Notes: a model not told the origin generated them from the sequence alone. 64,000 bases of DNA from Parahoeflea halophila (GCF_900220985.1 NZ_OCPC01000001.1:722836-786835); one strand, 5' to 3'. Shown: positions 17,307-25,983, counted from the first letter of the stretch. Translations and numbers: made by a program.

Positions 17307-18314
17307 ATGAAGAAGCTTCTCGCTTCCACCGTCCTTGCAGCTGGCCTCGTAGGCTTTGCCGGCGTCGCTCAGGCTGAATCGCATGGCGAATGCGGCCGCG
17401 TCACCGTGGCCAACATGAACTGGGCATCCGCCGAGGTTCTGGCCAACATCGACAACATCATCCTGTCCGAGGGTTATGGCTGCGACGTCGAACTCGTTCC
17501 CGGCGACACCATGCCGACACTGACCTCGATGATGGAAAAGGGCGAGCCTGACGTCGCGCCCGAGGCCTGGATCAACGCGGTGCGCGAGCCGCTCGACAAG
17601 GCTGTCGATGAAGGCCGTCTGGTCTATGCGGCGGAATCTCTGTCGGACGGCGGCGTTGAAGGCTGGTGGATCCCCAAATACATCGCCGACGCCAACCCCG
17701 ACATCAAGACCATCGACGACGCGCTGGCCCGCCCGGACCTGTTCCCGGCTCCGGAAGATCCGTCCAAGGGCGCGGTCTACAACTGCCCGTCGGGCTGGAA
17801 CTGCCAGATCACGACCGCCAACTTCTTCCGCGCACACGATGCCGAGGAAAAGGGCTTCGTCCTGGTTGACTCCGGGTCCGCTGCAGGTCTCGACGGCTCG
17901 ATCGCCAATGCCTACGGCAAGGAAGAAGGCTGGCTCGGCTACTACTGGGCGCCGACCGCCATTCTCGGCAACTATCCGATGACCCTGCTCGGCTTCAACG
18001 CCGAGTTCGACAAGGCCGCGTGGGACAGCTGCATGGTCGATGCCGAATGCGCAGACCCGCAGAAGAACGCCTGGCCGAAGTCGGAAGTCTACACCGTGGT
18101 GACCGATTCCTTCGCCAAGCGCGCTGGTCCGGCTCTCGACTACCTCAAGAGCCGCTCCTGGTCCAACGAGACCGTCAACGGGCTGCTGGCCTGGAAAGAC
18201 GCAAACCAGGCAACCGGTGAGGACACAGCCTATTACTTCCTCGAAAACAGCGAGGACGTCTGGGGTGAGTGGGTTTCCCCGGAAGTTGCAGAAAAGATCA
18301 AGGCAGCCCTTTGA
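17307..18314 (+). CDS. proX: ProX-type betaine/choline substrate-binding protein
   Basis: A 335-residue OpuAC/ProX family periplasmic protein with signal peptide MKKLLASTVLAAGLVGFAGVAQA. The mature part begins with VTVANMNWASAEVLANIDNIILSEGYGC, typical of the quaternary-amine binders. Trp-containing segments (EGWWIPKY, NCPSGWNCQ, LGYYWAPTA) are consistent with an aromatic cage for a trimethylammonium group. The GGGAGG site precedes the ATG. It is the first gene of a three-gene ABC importer. Glycine betaine, proline betaine, carnitine or choline are all possible cargo. Confidence 0.9.
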   Translation: MKKLLASTVLAAGLVGFAGVAQAESHGECGRVTVANMNWASAEVLANIDNIILSEGYGCDVELVPGDTMPTLTSMMEKGEPDVAPEAWINAVREPLDKAVDEGRLVYAAESLSDGGVEGWWIPKYIADANPDIKTIDDALARPDLFPAPEDPSKGAVYNCPSGWNCQITTANFFRAHDAEEKGFVLVDSGSAAGLDGSIANAYGKEEGWLGYYWAPTAILGNYPMTLLGFNAEFDKAAWDSCMVDAECADPQKNAWPKSEVYTVVTDSFAKRAGPALDYLKSRSWSNETVNGLLAWKDANQATGEDTAYYFLENSEDVWGEWVSPEVAEKIKAAL

Positions 18315-18329
18315 TCCCGTGAACATCCA

Positions 18330-18360
18330 AGGGGCGGTTTCAAACCGCCCCTTCCTTTTC
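18330..18360 (+). terminator. stem-loop between binding protein and permease genes
   Basis: A perfect stem of about 12 pairs, AAGGGGCGGTTT/AAACCGCCCCTT, with a one-base loop is followed by CCTTTTCC. Such a hairpin after a binding-protein gene usually gives partial termination or mRNA protection, so more binding protein than permease is made. Confidence 0.7.
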
Positions 18361-18412
18361 CGGCAGCCCATGCCGGCAAGACCAATGAAAAGAAATGACA
18401 GGGGGTGGGCCA

Positions 18413-19300
18413 ATGGAATGGCTGATCGAGTTTCCCGACCTGGGAACAAGTACCTTGCGCAACATTCGCCTGACGGTGGATGGCGCCTTTCGCGAGTTTA
18501 CACGAGCCTATGGTGAATCGATCGAACTGCTGTTCGAGCCGGTCAAATGGTTCCTGATCAATTCCGAAAATTTCATGACCGATATGCCCTGGCCTTTGAT
18601 CCTGGGTATTGTTGCCTTTCTGGTCTGGATCGCAAGCCGCTCCTGGAAGATCACGCTGAGCTCGGTTGTCGTGCTGATCGTCATCGGCCTGTTCGGCATG
18701 TGGGAAGACACGATGAAGACGATCGCCATGACCTTCGTCGCAACCGTGCTGGCCATCATTTTCGGCATACCTATCGGTATCGGCATGTCGCGTTCCAACC
18801 GCGTTCAGAGCGTGGTCAATCCCATCCTCGACATCATGCAGACGATGCCAAGCTTCGTTTATCTCATCCCGGTGATCATGCTTTTCGGCATCGGCAAGGT
18901 TCCCGGCCTGATCGCCGTCATCATCTACGCCATCCCCCCCATTATACGCCTCACCAATCTGGGCATTCGACTGGTTGACGTGGATGTGCTCGAGGCTGCG
19001 GATGCATTCGGTTCGTCCAGCTGGCAGCGGCTCAAGAACGTGCAGATGCCGCTAGCTCTGCCGACCATCATGGCAGGCATAAACCAGACCATCATGATGG
19101 CGCTCGCCATGGTCGTCGTTGCCTCTATGGTCGGGGTCCAGGGCCTGGGCCAGCAGGTGCTCAGGGCCATCAACAACCAGTATTTCACCCTCGGCGTGCT
19201 CAACGGTCTCGCGATCGTCGGCGTTGCCATCATCTTCGACCGTGCCAGCCAGGCCTATGGCAAGCGGCTTCAACGCCATACGGAGGTGGTCCATGGCTGA
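18413..19300 (+). CDS. proW: ProW-type betaine/choline ABC permease
   Basis: A 295-residue ABC permease with a long soluble N-terminal part (MEWLIEFPDLG) and about six membrane helices. The EAA-type coupling loop reads EAADAFGSSSWQRLKNVQMPLALPTIMAGINQ, typical of ProW/OpuAB. The ATG at 18413 follows a GGGGTGGG ribosome site; an ATG at 18395 would add six residues. The stop overlaps the start of the ATPase gene. It forms the membrane channel for the quaternary amine imported by the flanking subunits. Confidence 0.92.
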   Translation: MEWLIEFPDLGTSTLRNIRLTVDGAFREFTRAYGESIELLFEPVKWFLINSENFMTDMPWPLILGIVAFLVWIASRSWKITLSSVVVLIVIGLFGMWEDTMKTIAMTFVATVLAIIFGIPIGIGMSRSNRVQSVVNPILDIMQTMPSFVYLIPVIMLFGIGKVPGLIAVIIYAIPPIIRLTNLGIRLVDVDVLEAADAFGSSSWQRLKNVQMPLALPTIMAGINQTIMMALAMVVVASMVGVQGLGQQVLRAINNQYFTLGVLNGLAIVGVAIIFDRASQAYGKRLQRHTEVVHG

Positions 19301-20345
19301 GCAACACACCGGGATCGGCATTTCGATCAAGAATCTCTACAAGATTTTCGGATCAAACCCGGAAGACTATGTCGACGCCGTCAAGGGCGGCATGACCAAG
19401 TCCGAACTCAACGAGAAGCACAATCATGTGCTCGGTCTCAAGGACATCAACATCGATATGCCCGGCGGCGGCATTCAGGTCGTCATGGGCCTGTCAGGCT
19501 CCGGGAAGTCGACGCTGATCCGCCACATCAACCGGTTGATCGACCCGACTGCGGGCGAAGTCATCGTCGGCGACGAGGATGTGGTGAAGATGAACGAGAC
19601 CGAACTGCGCGAGTTCCGCCGTCACAAAACGGCGATGGTTTTCCAGAAATTCGCGCTTCTGCCTCACCGCACCGTCCTCGAAAACTCGGTGTACGGCCTT
19701 GAAATCCAGGGCATCCCGCGCAAGCAACAGGAGGAACATGCCCGGCGCTGGATCTCCCGCGTCGGCCTGGATGGTTTCGAGGACAATTATCCGAACCAGC
19801 TTTCCGGCGGAATGCAGCAGCGCGTCGGTCTCGCGCGCGCCCTGACCAATGATGCACCGATCCTTCTGATGGACGAAGCCTTCTCAGCCCTCGATCCATT
19901 GATCCGCATGGACATGCAGAGCGTGCTTCTCGATCTGCAGAAGGAAATCCGCAAGACCGTGGTCTTTATCACCCACGATCTGGACGAGGCGTTGCGGCTC
20001 GGCGATCGCATTGCCATCCTGCGCGATGGCGAAGTGGTCCAGCAGGGCACCAAGCAGGAAATCGTGCTGCGACCGGCCGACGAGTACATCTCCAGCTTCG
20101 TGCGCGAGGTCAATCGCGGCCGGGTGATCTCGGTCGACATGGTGATGACACCCCTGTCTGGCGAACCCCAGGGCATGCCGGTCAGGAAGGGAACCGTGCT
20201 TGAGGTTGCGGCCAAGAAGATGACCGACAGCAATGTTTCGATGGCACATGTCATCGATCGGGAAGGCAAGCCGGTAGGCGCACTGGACATTCACGATGTC
20301 ATCTCTGCCATGGTTACGCCTGTCGATCACGAAACCGCAGCCTGA
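19293..20345 (+). CDS. proV: ProV-type ABC ATPase with CBS domain
   Basis: A 350-residue ATPase. Walker A is GLSGSGKSTLIRHINRL (about residues 66-82), the Q-loop is in MVFQKFALLPHRTV, the signature is LSGGMQQRVGLARAL (about 168-182) and Walker B is ILLMDEAFSALDPL. The C-terminal 70 residues form a CBS-type module (VAAKKMTDSNVSMAHVIDREGKPVGALD), which in OpuA senses ionic strength or binds nucleotide. The N-terminal 45 residues before Walker A are extended, as in ProV. The start overlaps the permease stop by eight bases after a GGAGG site. Confidence 0.93.
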   Translation: MAEQHTGIGISIKNLYKIFGSNPEDYVDAVKGGMTKSELNEKHNHVLGLKDINIDMPGGGIQVVMGLSGSGKSTLIRHINRLIDPTAGEVIVGDEDVVKMNETELREFRRHKTAMVFQKFALLPHRTVLENSVYGLEIQGIPRKQQEEHARRWISRVGLDGFEDNYPNQLSGGMQQRVGLARALTNDAPILLMDEAFSALDPLIRMDMQSVLLDLQKEIRKTVVFITHDLDEALRLGDRIAILRDGEVVQQGTKQEIVLRPADEYISSFVREVNRGRVISVDMVMTPLSGEPQGMPVRKGTVLEVAAKKMTDSNVSMAHVIDREGKPVGALDIHDVISAMVTPVDHETAA

Positions 20346-20392
20346 CCGCAGCCTTCATCCGGCAGCCACAGGCTGACTCAGCCAGACACGAA

Positions 20393-20425
20393 CCCCGCGG
20401 GCAGCCACCTGCCCGCGGGGTTTTT
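20393..20425 (+). terminator. Rho-independent terminator after the betaine ABC operon
   Basis: A ten-pair GC stem, CCCCGCGGGC/GCCCGCGGGG, with an eight-base loop and a TTTTT tail lies 48 bases after the ATPase stop. It separates the transporter from the homocysteine methyltransferase gene. Confidence 0.93.
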
Positions 20426-20457
20426 CCGTCGTCGGGCATCCGGTCTATTGCAATGAC

Positions 20458-20473
20458 ATAAAGATATCTTTAT
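20458..20473. promoter_or_regulatory. perfect 16-base palindrome, SahR/SamR-like operator candidate
   Basis: ATAAAGATATCTTTAT is a perfect palindrome 28 bases before the start codon of the homocysteine methyltransferase gene. From memory it resembles the operator of ArsR-family SAH/SAM-responsive regulators of methionine genes in alphaproteobacteria. The regulator gene is not in this window. A similar site lies at 29793. Confidence 0.65.
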
Positions 20474-20501
20474 ACGACATGCAACATCACAGGAGATTTG
20501 T

Positions 20502-21512
20502 ATGCCCGTATCCAACCCGCTTGCCGACCTGCTGGCTGAAAAAGGCGTTCTGCTCGCAGATGGCGCCACCGGCACCAACCTGTTTGCCATGGGGCTGGAA
20601 TCCGGCGAGGCGCCGGAATTGTGGCTTGAGACGGCGCCCGAGAAGATCACCAAACTGCATCAGGACTTTGTCGATGCAGGCTCCGACATCATTCTGACCA
20701 ACAGTTTCGGCGGCACCCGCAACCGGCTCAAGCTGCACCAGGCCGACGACCGGGTCTTCGCGCTCAACAAGAAGGCGGCCGAGATCGCCCGTGCCGTTGC
20801 CGACAAGGCACCGCGAAAGATCATTGTTGGCGGCTCCGTCGGCCCGACCGGAGATCTTCTGGTGCCGCTGGGTGCCATGACCTACGAAGATGCGGTCGCC
20901 TCCTTCGTTGAACAGATCGAAGGGCTCAAGGCCGGTGGCGTCGACGTCGCATGGATCGAGACCATGTCGGCGCGCGACGAGATCCGTGCCGCTGCGGAAG
21001 CGGCCGTGCGCTGCGGCCTTCCTTACGTTTACACCGGCTCCTTCGACACAGCCGGCAAGACCATGATGGGCGTGCACCCGCGGGACATTCATTCGATTGC
21101 CAGCGATATCGGCGACGGCCCGTTTGCGGTCGGTGCCAATTGCGGCGTCGGCGCTTCCGACATTCTGTCGTCGTTGCTCGACATGACCGCCGCCGATCCC
21201 GAGGCGATCGTCGTGGTCAAGGGCAATTGCGGCATTCCGGAATTCAGGGGCGCCGAGATCCACTATTCCGGCACCCCACCTTTGATGGCGGACTATGCGC
21301 GTCTCGCCATCGACGCAGGCGCCCGTATCATCGGCGGCTGCTGCGGCACGTCCTGCAACCACCTTGCCGCCATGCGCGAGGCCGTTGACAGCCACATCAA
21401 GGCCCAGCGCCCAACGGTGGAAACCATCGTCGAGCGCATCGGCCCGATGCGCAACGCGGTCGCCGCCGACAGCCCTGCCCCGACCCGCGAACGCCGCGGC
21501 CGTCGCGGCTGA
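20502..21512 (+). CDS. homocysteine S-methyltransferase domain protein of a split methionine synthase
   Basis: A 336-residue Hcy-domain protein, equal to the N-terminal domain of MetH or to betaine-homocysteine methyltransferase. The early LLADGATGTNLFAMGLE block is followed by TNSFGG. Zinc ligands are seen as a Cys in GANCG (about residue 214) and the Cys pair in GGCCGTS (about 279-280). It has no cobalamin, pterin or reactivation domain. It would move a methyl group from methyl-corrinoid to homocysteine to form methionine. The last residues are RERRGRRG, a basic tail also seen on other proteins of this cluster. A betaine-homocysteine methyltransferase role is an alternative. AGGAG precedes the ATG. 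Confidence 0.88.
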   Translation: MPVSNPLADLLAEKGVLLADGATGTNLFAMGLESGEAPELWLETAPEKITKLHQDFVDAGSDIILTNSFGGTRNRLKLHQADDRVFALNKKAAEIARAVADKAPRKIIVGGSVGPTGDLLVPLGAMTYEDAVASFVEQIEGLKAGGVDVAWIETMSARDEIRAAAEAAVRCGLPYVYTGSFDTAGKTMMGVHPRDIHSIASDIGDGPFAVGANCGVGASDILSSLLDMTAADPEAIVVVKGNCGIPEFRGAEIHYSGTPPLMADYARLAIDAGARIIGGCCGTSCNHLAAMREAVDSHIKAQRPTVETIVERIGPMRNAVAADSPAPTRERRGRRG

Positions 21513-21535
21513 AACAAGATTCGCCCATACACCAA

Positions 21536-21568
21536 AAGGCCGACGCTCACGCACCGGCCTTCTTTTTG
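21536..21568 (+). terminator. Rho-independent terminator
   Basis: AAGGCCG/CGGCCTT stem with a 12-base loop followed by CTTTTT, 23 bases after the homocysteine methyltransferase stop and before the convergent 4Fe-4S gene. Confidence 0.85.
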
Positions 21569-21614
21569 CGCCTGCCCCGAGCCTGCCCCGGGCCTGCGCC
21601 GTAACTGCTGACGC

Positions 21615-22322
21615 CTAGACGAATGCTGCCATGTGGAAGCGGATCTGTTCGGGACCATAACGATACTCGCGACCGACCGGGCAGGCATCCCGCGCCAGGC
21701 AGCCCGAGCCCATGCATGTTGTCGTACCGGCCTCGGTCTTTACAAACGTGCGGCAGTCGGAGACCGCAAAGCCGGAGAGGCTGAAAGCCCCGACTGGACA
21801 CGCGGACAGGCAAGGCTTGTCGCTGCAAGCATCACAGGGGTGAACGACCATTGGCTGCGGTTCCGTCATCCCGGCGCTTGTGAACGGCGCATCATCCCTC
21901 CGCGCTCCTGCGAACAGGATCGCACCGCGATAGCCGTGCCAGAGCCCGTAATGCGGATGGATCAGTAGCCCGAGTGGTGACGGCTTCAGGCGTTCGGCGG
22001 CCATCGCCCATTGCTGAAATGGCTGCCAGGGCCGGTCGGATGGAAAAACCGCCTCCCCGCCCAGCAAGGCCGCGACAGGTTCAAGGACTGCCTTCGACCA
22101 GGCATCAAGCGGATCGGCAATGTCCGGATACTTTCTGTGCCAGGCCCGAAACACCGGCCAGAACCTGCCACCACCATGCCCCACCAGGCAAATGGCTTTG
22201 GCAGTCTTTCCGCTAGCAAGACGTGGCGCCGAAGTCTCATCCGGCGCCAACCATCCCCGCGGCTGCAGACCAGAGGGTTCCAGTGCCGCCGCAACCGCAG
22301 CATTATGCGGCTGGTTATTCAC
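21615..22322 (-). CDS. QueG-like 4Fe-4S ferredoxin-type protein
   Basis: A protein of about 235 residues from a GTG start (VNNQPHNAAV). The upstream open frame is Arg/Ser-rich and looks non-coding. The middle segment LLIHPHYGLWHGYRGAIL resembles the region of epoxyqueuosine reductase QueG before its clusters. Two Fe-S binding sets follow: C163, C166, C171, C175 in CDACSDKPCLSACPVG, and C190, C203, C208, C214. QueG and reductive dehalogenases bind cobalamin, so a corrinoid-linked redox role is plausible. It lies just downstream of the MttB-family gene on the same strand and could supply electrons to the RACE activator. That is inference; the start is uncertain. Confidence 0.72.
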   Translation of the reverse strand: MNNQPHNAAVAAALEPSGLQPRGWLAPDETSAPRLASGKTAKAICLVGHGGGRFWPVFRAWHRKYPDIADPLDAWSKAVLEPVAALLGGEAVFPSDRPWQPFQQWAMAAERLKPSPLGLLIHPHYGLWHGYRGAILFAGARRDDAPFTSAGMTEPQPMVVHPCDACSDKPCLSACPVGAFSLSGFAVSDCRTFVKTEAGTTTCMGSGCLARDACPVGREYRYGPEQIRFHMAAFV

Positions 22323-22434
22323 CCTGCCCCCGATCGCCGCTACGCTCCTTGAACGCAGAGCGCCAGACCTCCTTGTGAATAAGGCCCGCCACCCTGTCCT
22401 GCCCGCCTGTCTCCCTGGCTGTTCCGGGCTGTGT

Positions 22435-24024
22435 TCAAGTAAAGGCGTCTGGCATTGAATCCTTGCGCTCGGCGATAAAGGCCAGCAGCGCCTCGTCGAT
22501 TGCCGGATCGAGCTCCGGTGCCACATAGCTGTCGAGCCACGACCGGCAAAGGCCGCGAGCCCGCTCCTCGATGCGCTTTTCGCCCTCGGCCAGCCATTGT
22601 TCATAGGAATTGTTGTCAGCCAGCGACGAGCGATAGAACGCCTGCTGGAAATTGGCCTGCGTGTGCGCGCAACCGAGATAATGGTTGCCCGGACCGACTT
22701 CGGCAATGGCGTCCAGCGCCTGCCCGGTTTCCGACAGGTCAACCCCTTCAGCAAAGCGCTGCTGCATGCCGAGCTGATCGACATCGATCATGAACTTTTC
22801 ATAGGAGCTGACCAGCCCGCCTTCCAGCCATCCGGCCGAATGCAGTGCGAAGTTGGTGCCCGCCAGCAGCGTCATGTTGAGCGTCGAGGCACTTTCGTGT
22901 GCCGCCTGCGCGTCAGGCACTTTCGAGCCACACAACGATCCGCCGGTACGGAACGGTATCTTCAGCCGCCGCGCCAGCTGCGCAGCACCGTAGGACACCA
23001 GTGCGGGTTCAGGCGTTCCGAAGGTCGGTGCACCCGACTGCATCGAAATCGAGGCCGCGAATGTTCCGAACAGCACCGGCGCACCGGGACGGATAAGCTG
23101 GGTGAAGGCGGCACCCGCAAGCACTTCCGCGAGGATTTGGGTCAGCGTGCCCGCCACCGTCACCGGGCTCATCGCGCCGGCAAGGATGAACGGCGAAACC
23201 ACACAGGCCTGATTGTTGCGGGCATAGACCTTGAGCGCACCCACCATGGTCTCGTCAAACACCATCGGGGAGTTGGCGTTGATCAGGTTGAGCGTGACGC
23301 AATTCTGGTCAACGAACTCGGCGCCGAACAAAATCTTGCACATTTCGATCGTGTCTTCGGCCCGTTCGGGTGCGGTCACCGAGCCCATGAATGGCTTGTC
23401 GCTGTATTTCATGTGGCTGTAGACCATATCGAGATGGCGCTTGTTGACCGGCACGTCGACCGGCTCGCAGACAGTACCGCCGGAATGGTGCAACGACGGC
23501 GCCATATAGGCGAGCTTCACGAAATTGCGGAAATCCTCGATCGTCGCATAGCGCCGCTCGCCATCGAGATCGCGGACGAAGGGCGGGCCGTAGACCGGTG
23601 CAAAAACCGTCGCCTTGCCGCCGATCTGGACTGACCGCGCCGGATTGCGCGCATGCTGGGTGAACACTTCAGGGGCGGCCTTCAAAAGCTCGCGGCACAG
23701 CCCTTTGGGAAACCGGACCCGCTCTCCCTTCACATCCGCGCCGGCTTCGCGCCACAGCGCCAGCGCCTCGGCATCGTCGCGAAACTCGATCCCGATTTCC
23801 TCGAGAATCGTGTCGGCATTGCGTTCGATCAGGCTCAGGCCTTCTTCGTCCAGCACCTCATACGTGCCGAGTTTGCGGGTGATAAACGGCATCGACAGGC
23901 CGGGGCCGCCGCCGGAGCGCTGCGCCCGCCGGGCCGCAGCGCCTCTGCCGCGGCGTCCTGCGGCCGCTTCCGGTGCTGCATCCTGAGCCAGTTCGGGTGT
24001 GGTAAGCATGTCTGATTGCGCCAT
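22435..24024 (-). CDS. MttB-family (non-pyrrolysine) corrinoid-dependent methyltransferase
   Basis: A protein of about 529 residues in the trimethylamine methyltransferase family (COG5598). Typical blocks include ERNADTILEEIGIEF, GPPFVRDLDGERRYATIEDF, PVNKRHLDMVYSHMKYSDKPFMGSV and the C-terminal EVGPGNHYLGCAHTQANFQQAFYR. The frame contains no in-frame amber codon, so it is a non-Pyl member, the group that includes glycine betaine and proline betaine demethylases. The probable reaction is transfer of a methyl group from a quaternary amine to the corrinoid protein encoded divergently. The N-terminus holds a basic segment (GRRGRGAAARRAQRSGGG). The start is uncertain between ATGs at 24009, 24024 and 24039. 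Confidence 0.9.
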   Translation of the reverse strand: MAQSDMLTTPELAQDAAPEAAAGRRGRGAAARRAQRSGGGPGLSMPFITRKLGTYEVLDEEGLSLIERNADTILEEIGIEFRDDAEALALWREAGADVKGERVRFPKGLCRELLKAAPEVFTQHARNPARSVQIGGKATVFAPVYGPPFVRDLDGERRYATIEDFRNFVKLAYMAPSLHHSGGTVCEPVDVPVNKRHLDMVYSHMKYSDKPFMGSVTAPERAEDTIEMCKILFGAEFVDQNCVTLNLINANSPMVFDETMVGALKVYARNNQACVVSPFILAGAMSPVTVAGTLTQILAEVLAGAAFTQLIRPGAPVLFGTFAASISMQSGAPTFGTPEPALVSYGAAQLARRLKIPFRTGGSLCGSKVPDAQAAHESASTLNMTLLAGTNFALHSAGWLEGGLVSSYEKFMIDVDQLGMQQRFAEGVDLSETGQALDAIAEVGPGNHYLGCAHTQANFQQAFYRSSLADNNSYEQWLAEGEKRIEERARGLCRSWLDSYVAPELDPAIDEALLAFIAERKDSMPDAFT

Positions 24025-24275
24025 GAAAAGCCTGCTCATTCTTGGCCGGCGCACCATCACGCCGGTCATTCCATGCTAGTCAAAACCCGTCCCCGCACAT
24101 TCCTCTGAGCGCCAAGCCTTGGCGCAGCATGAATATCGGATAAACCGCACCCCGTCGCAATTTCCGGCATGTGCGTCGCATTCAAGGAACTTTTTGCAAA
24201 CAATCATCTATATCGCTATGCAGAATGGGTCTGGTGCGCCGAACCGCCGGACGGGAGCATTCAAGGGAGAAACCG
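24025..24275. promoter_or_regulatory. divergent promoter region between MttB-family and corrinoid genes
   Basis: About 250 bases separate two divergently read genes of the same pathway, so both promoters must lie here. An AT-rich patch near 24185-24220 is the best promoter candidate for the corrinoid gene. A weak partial match to the palindrome seen at 20458 (ATCTATATCGCTAT, 24206-24219) is present but not convincing. Confidence 0.4.
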
Positions 24276-24974
24276 ATGTCTGACGAAGAAATCATCCTGT
24301 CCGAACTCTCCGATGATGAACTTGTCCAGCAGATGCATGACGATCTGTATGACGGACTCAAGGAAGAAATCGAGGAAGGCACGAATATCCTTCTCGAACG
24401 CGGCTGGACTCCCTACGACGTCCTGACCCAGGCCCTGGTCGAAGGCATGCGCATCGTTGGCGAGGATTTCCGCGACGGCATTCTGTTTGTTCCTGAAGTG
24501 CTCATGAGCGCCAATGCGATGAAGGCAGGGATGTTCATCCTGCGCCCGCTCCTGGCCGAAACCGGAGCTCCCAAGCTTGGCAAGATGGTTATCGGCACCG
24601 TCAAGGGCGACATCCACGACATCGGCAAGAACCTGGTCGGCATGATGATGGAAGGTGCCGGCTTCGACGTCATCGACCTGGGCATCAACAATCCGGTCGA
24701 GAAATACATCGAGGCAATCGAGCGCGAGCAGCCCGACATCCTCGGCATGTCGGCCCTGCTCACCACCACCATGCCCTACATGAAGGTGGTTATCGACACG
24801 ATGAAGGAGAAAGGCATCCGCGACGACTTCATCGTGCTCGTCGGCGGTGCGCCCCTCAATGAGGAATTCGGCAAGGCCGTGGGGGCGGACGCCTATTGCC
24901 GCGATGCCGCTGTTGCGGTCGAGACCGCCAAGGAACTCATCAAGCGCCGTCACAACAGCCTCGCCGGTGCCTGA
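24276..24974 (+). CDS. corrinoid (B12-binding) methyl carrier protein
   Basis: A 232-residue MtaC/MtbC/MetH-like corrinoid protein. The N-terminal helical cap domain occupies about residues 10-95 (EEGTNILLERGWTPYDVLTQALVEGMRIVG, VPEVLMSANAMKAGM). The Rossmann B12 domain follows, with the cobalt-ligand motif DIHDIGKN (His near residue 113), the MSALLTTTM block and VGGAPLNEEFG. It is the shuttle between methyl donors and homocysteine, and its cobalt must be kept as Co(I). It lies divergent from the MttB-family gene and between the other parts of the split methionine synthase. The ATG at 24276 follows an AAGGGAG site. Confidence 0.95.
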   Translation: MSDEEIILSELSDDELVQQMHDDLYDGLKEEIEEGTNILLERGWTPYDVLTQALVEGMRIVGEDFRDGILFVPEVLMSANAMKAGMFILRPLLAETGAPKLGKMVIGTVKGDIHDIGKNLVGMMMEGAGFDVIDLGINNPVEKYIEAIEREQPDILGMSALLTTTMPYMKVVIDTMKEKGIRDDFIVLVGGAPLNEEFGKAVGADAYCRDAAVAVETAKELIKRRHNSLAGA

Positions 24975-25197
24975 TCAGTCTCGGTGGGAGCTGTTGGAGT
25001 AGCGCTGCGGTGGCCCGTGTTAGCCGCTGCTTCGGGCTCGCTCGTCCGGCATGGCCGCTTGCTTTACGTCTTGCCTCACGCCTTCTATCCTGCCCGGGCA
25101 ACACTCAGGACGGCCGCGCTATCGGGGCATGACGCCTTCCGAAACGCACCGGACGGATGGCGGTACTGCGTTACTTGCCCGGTTCAAAGGCGTGATC

Positions 25198-25815
25198 ATG
25201 ACGGAGAGATCAGTTCCAGAAAGGCAATTCCGGAAAAAGGTCCGGGTGATCGCCTGCGGAATGATCGGTCGCGAGGTTTTGGCGGTCAATCGTCAGCTTG
25301 GACATGACCATGTCGACCTCAAATGCATCGACGCAAACTATCACCACCATCCGGACAAAATCGCGCCCGCAGTGGATCGTGCCATTAGAAAGGCCCGCGA
25401 TGAGGGCTATGAGCATATTTTCATCGGCTATGCCGATTGCGGCACCGGCGGTGAGCTCGACAAGGTTTGCGCCGCCCATGGCGTTGAGCGGATCGAAGGC
25501 CCGCACTGCTTCTCCTTCTACCTCGGCAATCAGGCGTTCGAAGCTGCCGGCGACGACATGATGACCACCTTTTTCATCACTGACTTCCTGGCCCGGCATT
25601 TCGAGACTTTCCTGATACGCCCGCTTGGGCTGGACCGCTTTCCCGAATTGCGGGAGACCTATTTCGCCCATTACGAACGCGCGCTGTACCTCGCCCAGAC
25701 CGATGACCCCGAGCTGGAAGCAAGAGCCCGGGCTGCGGCCGAGCGACTAGGTCTGCGCTATGAACGCCAATTTACCGGCTATGGCGAGCTCGCCACAGCG
25801 CTGGCGCCGCTGTAA
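25198..25815 (+). CDS. DUF1638 protein
   Basis: A 205-residue protein that begins with a basic stretch and a Rossmann-like strand (RVIACGMIGREVL). Family features are the CIDANYHHHPDKIAPAV His cluster (about residues 46-60), FIGYADCGTGGELDKVC with two Cys, and GPHCFSFYLG. DUF1638 genes repeatedly sit beside corrinoid methyltransferase genes, and conserved His/Cys residues could bind a metal or corrinoid; this is from memory of genome contexts. The start is set by an AAAGG site before ATG 25198. It follows the corrinoid gene by 220 bases in the same direction. Function unknown. Confidence 0.8.
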   Translation: MTERSVPERQFRKKVRVIACGMIGREVLAVNRQLGHDHVDLKCIDANYHHHPDKIAPAVDRAIRKARDEGYEHIFIGYADCGTGGELDKVCAAHGVERIEGPHCFSFYLGNQAFEAAGDDMMTTFFITDFLARHFETFLIRPLGLDRFPELRETYFAHYERALYLAQTDDPELEARARAAAERLGLRYERQFTGYGELATALAPL

Positions 25816-25983
25816 GACATCCGGGAAATGAGCGGGAAATAGCGCCCGTCAGCCATTCGAGCCCGGCGGATCAATTCGTTAACGCAAATATATTTTTCCG
25901 GTCTCGCAGCAGGAGCATTATTGCCACAATTTTTAAGCAATCCGTGCTTAGATGAGAACCTGTCGTCATTCAGGAACCCCGCA

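Noticed and set aside
20502-21512. Calling the Hcy-domain gene simply betaine-homocysteine methyltransferase
   Set aside because: Possible by family, but the corrinoid, methyl-THF and RACE genes nearby and the matching operators favour a split methionine synthase. Kept as an alternative in the entry.
22435-24024. Pyrrolysine-containing MttB (in-frame amber) as in methanogens
   Set aside because: The frame is continuous with no internal TAG and no pylTSBCD genes are present.
24206-24219. Third copy of the SahR/SamR-like palindrome before the corrinoid gene
   Set aside because: ATCTATATCGCTAT matches only about nine of 14 positions and the left half is poor; not above chance in an AT-rich promoter.
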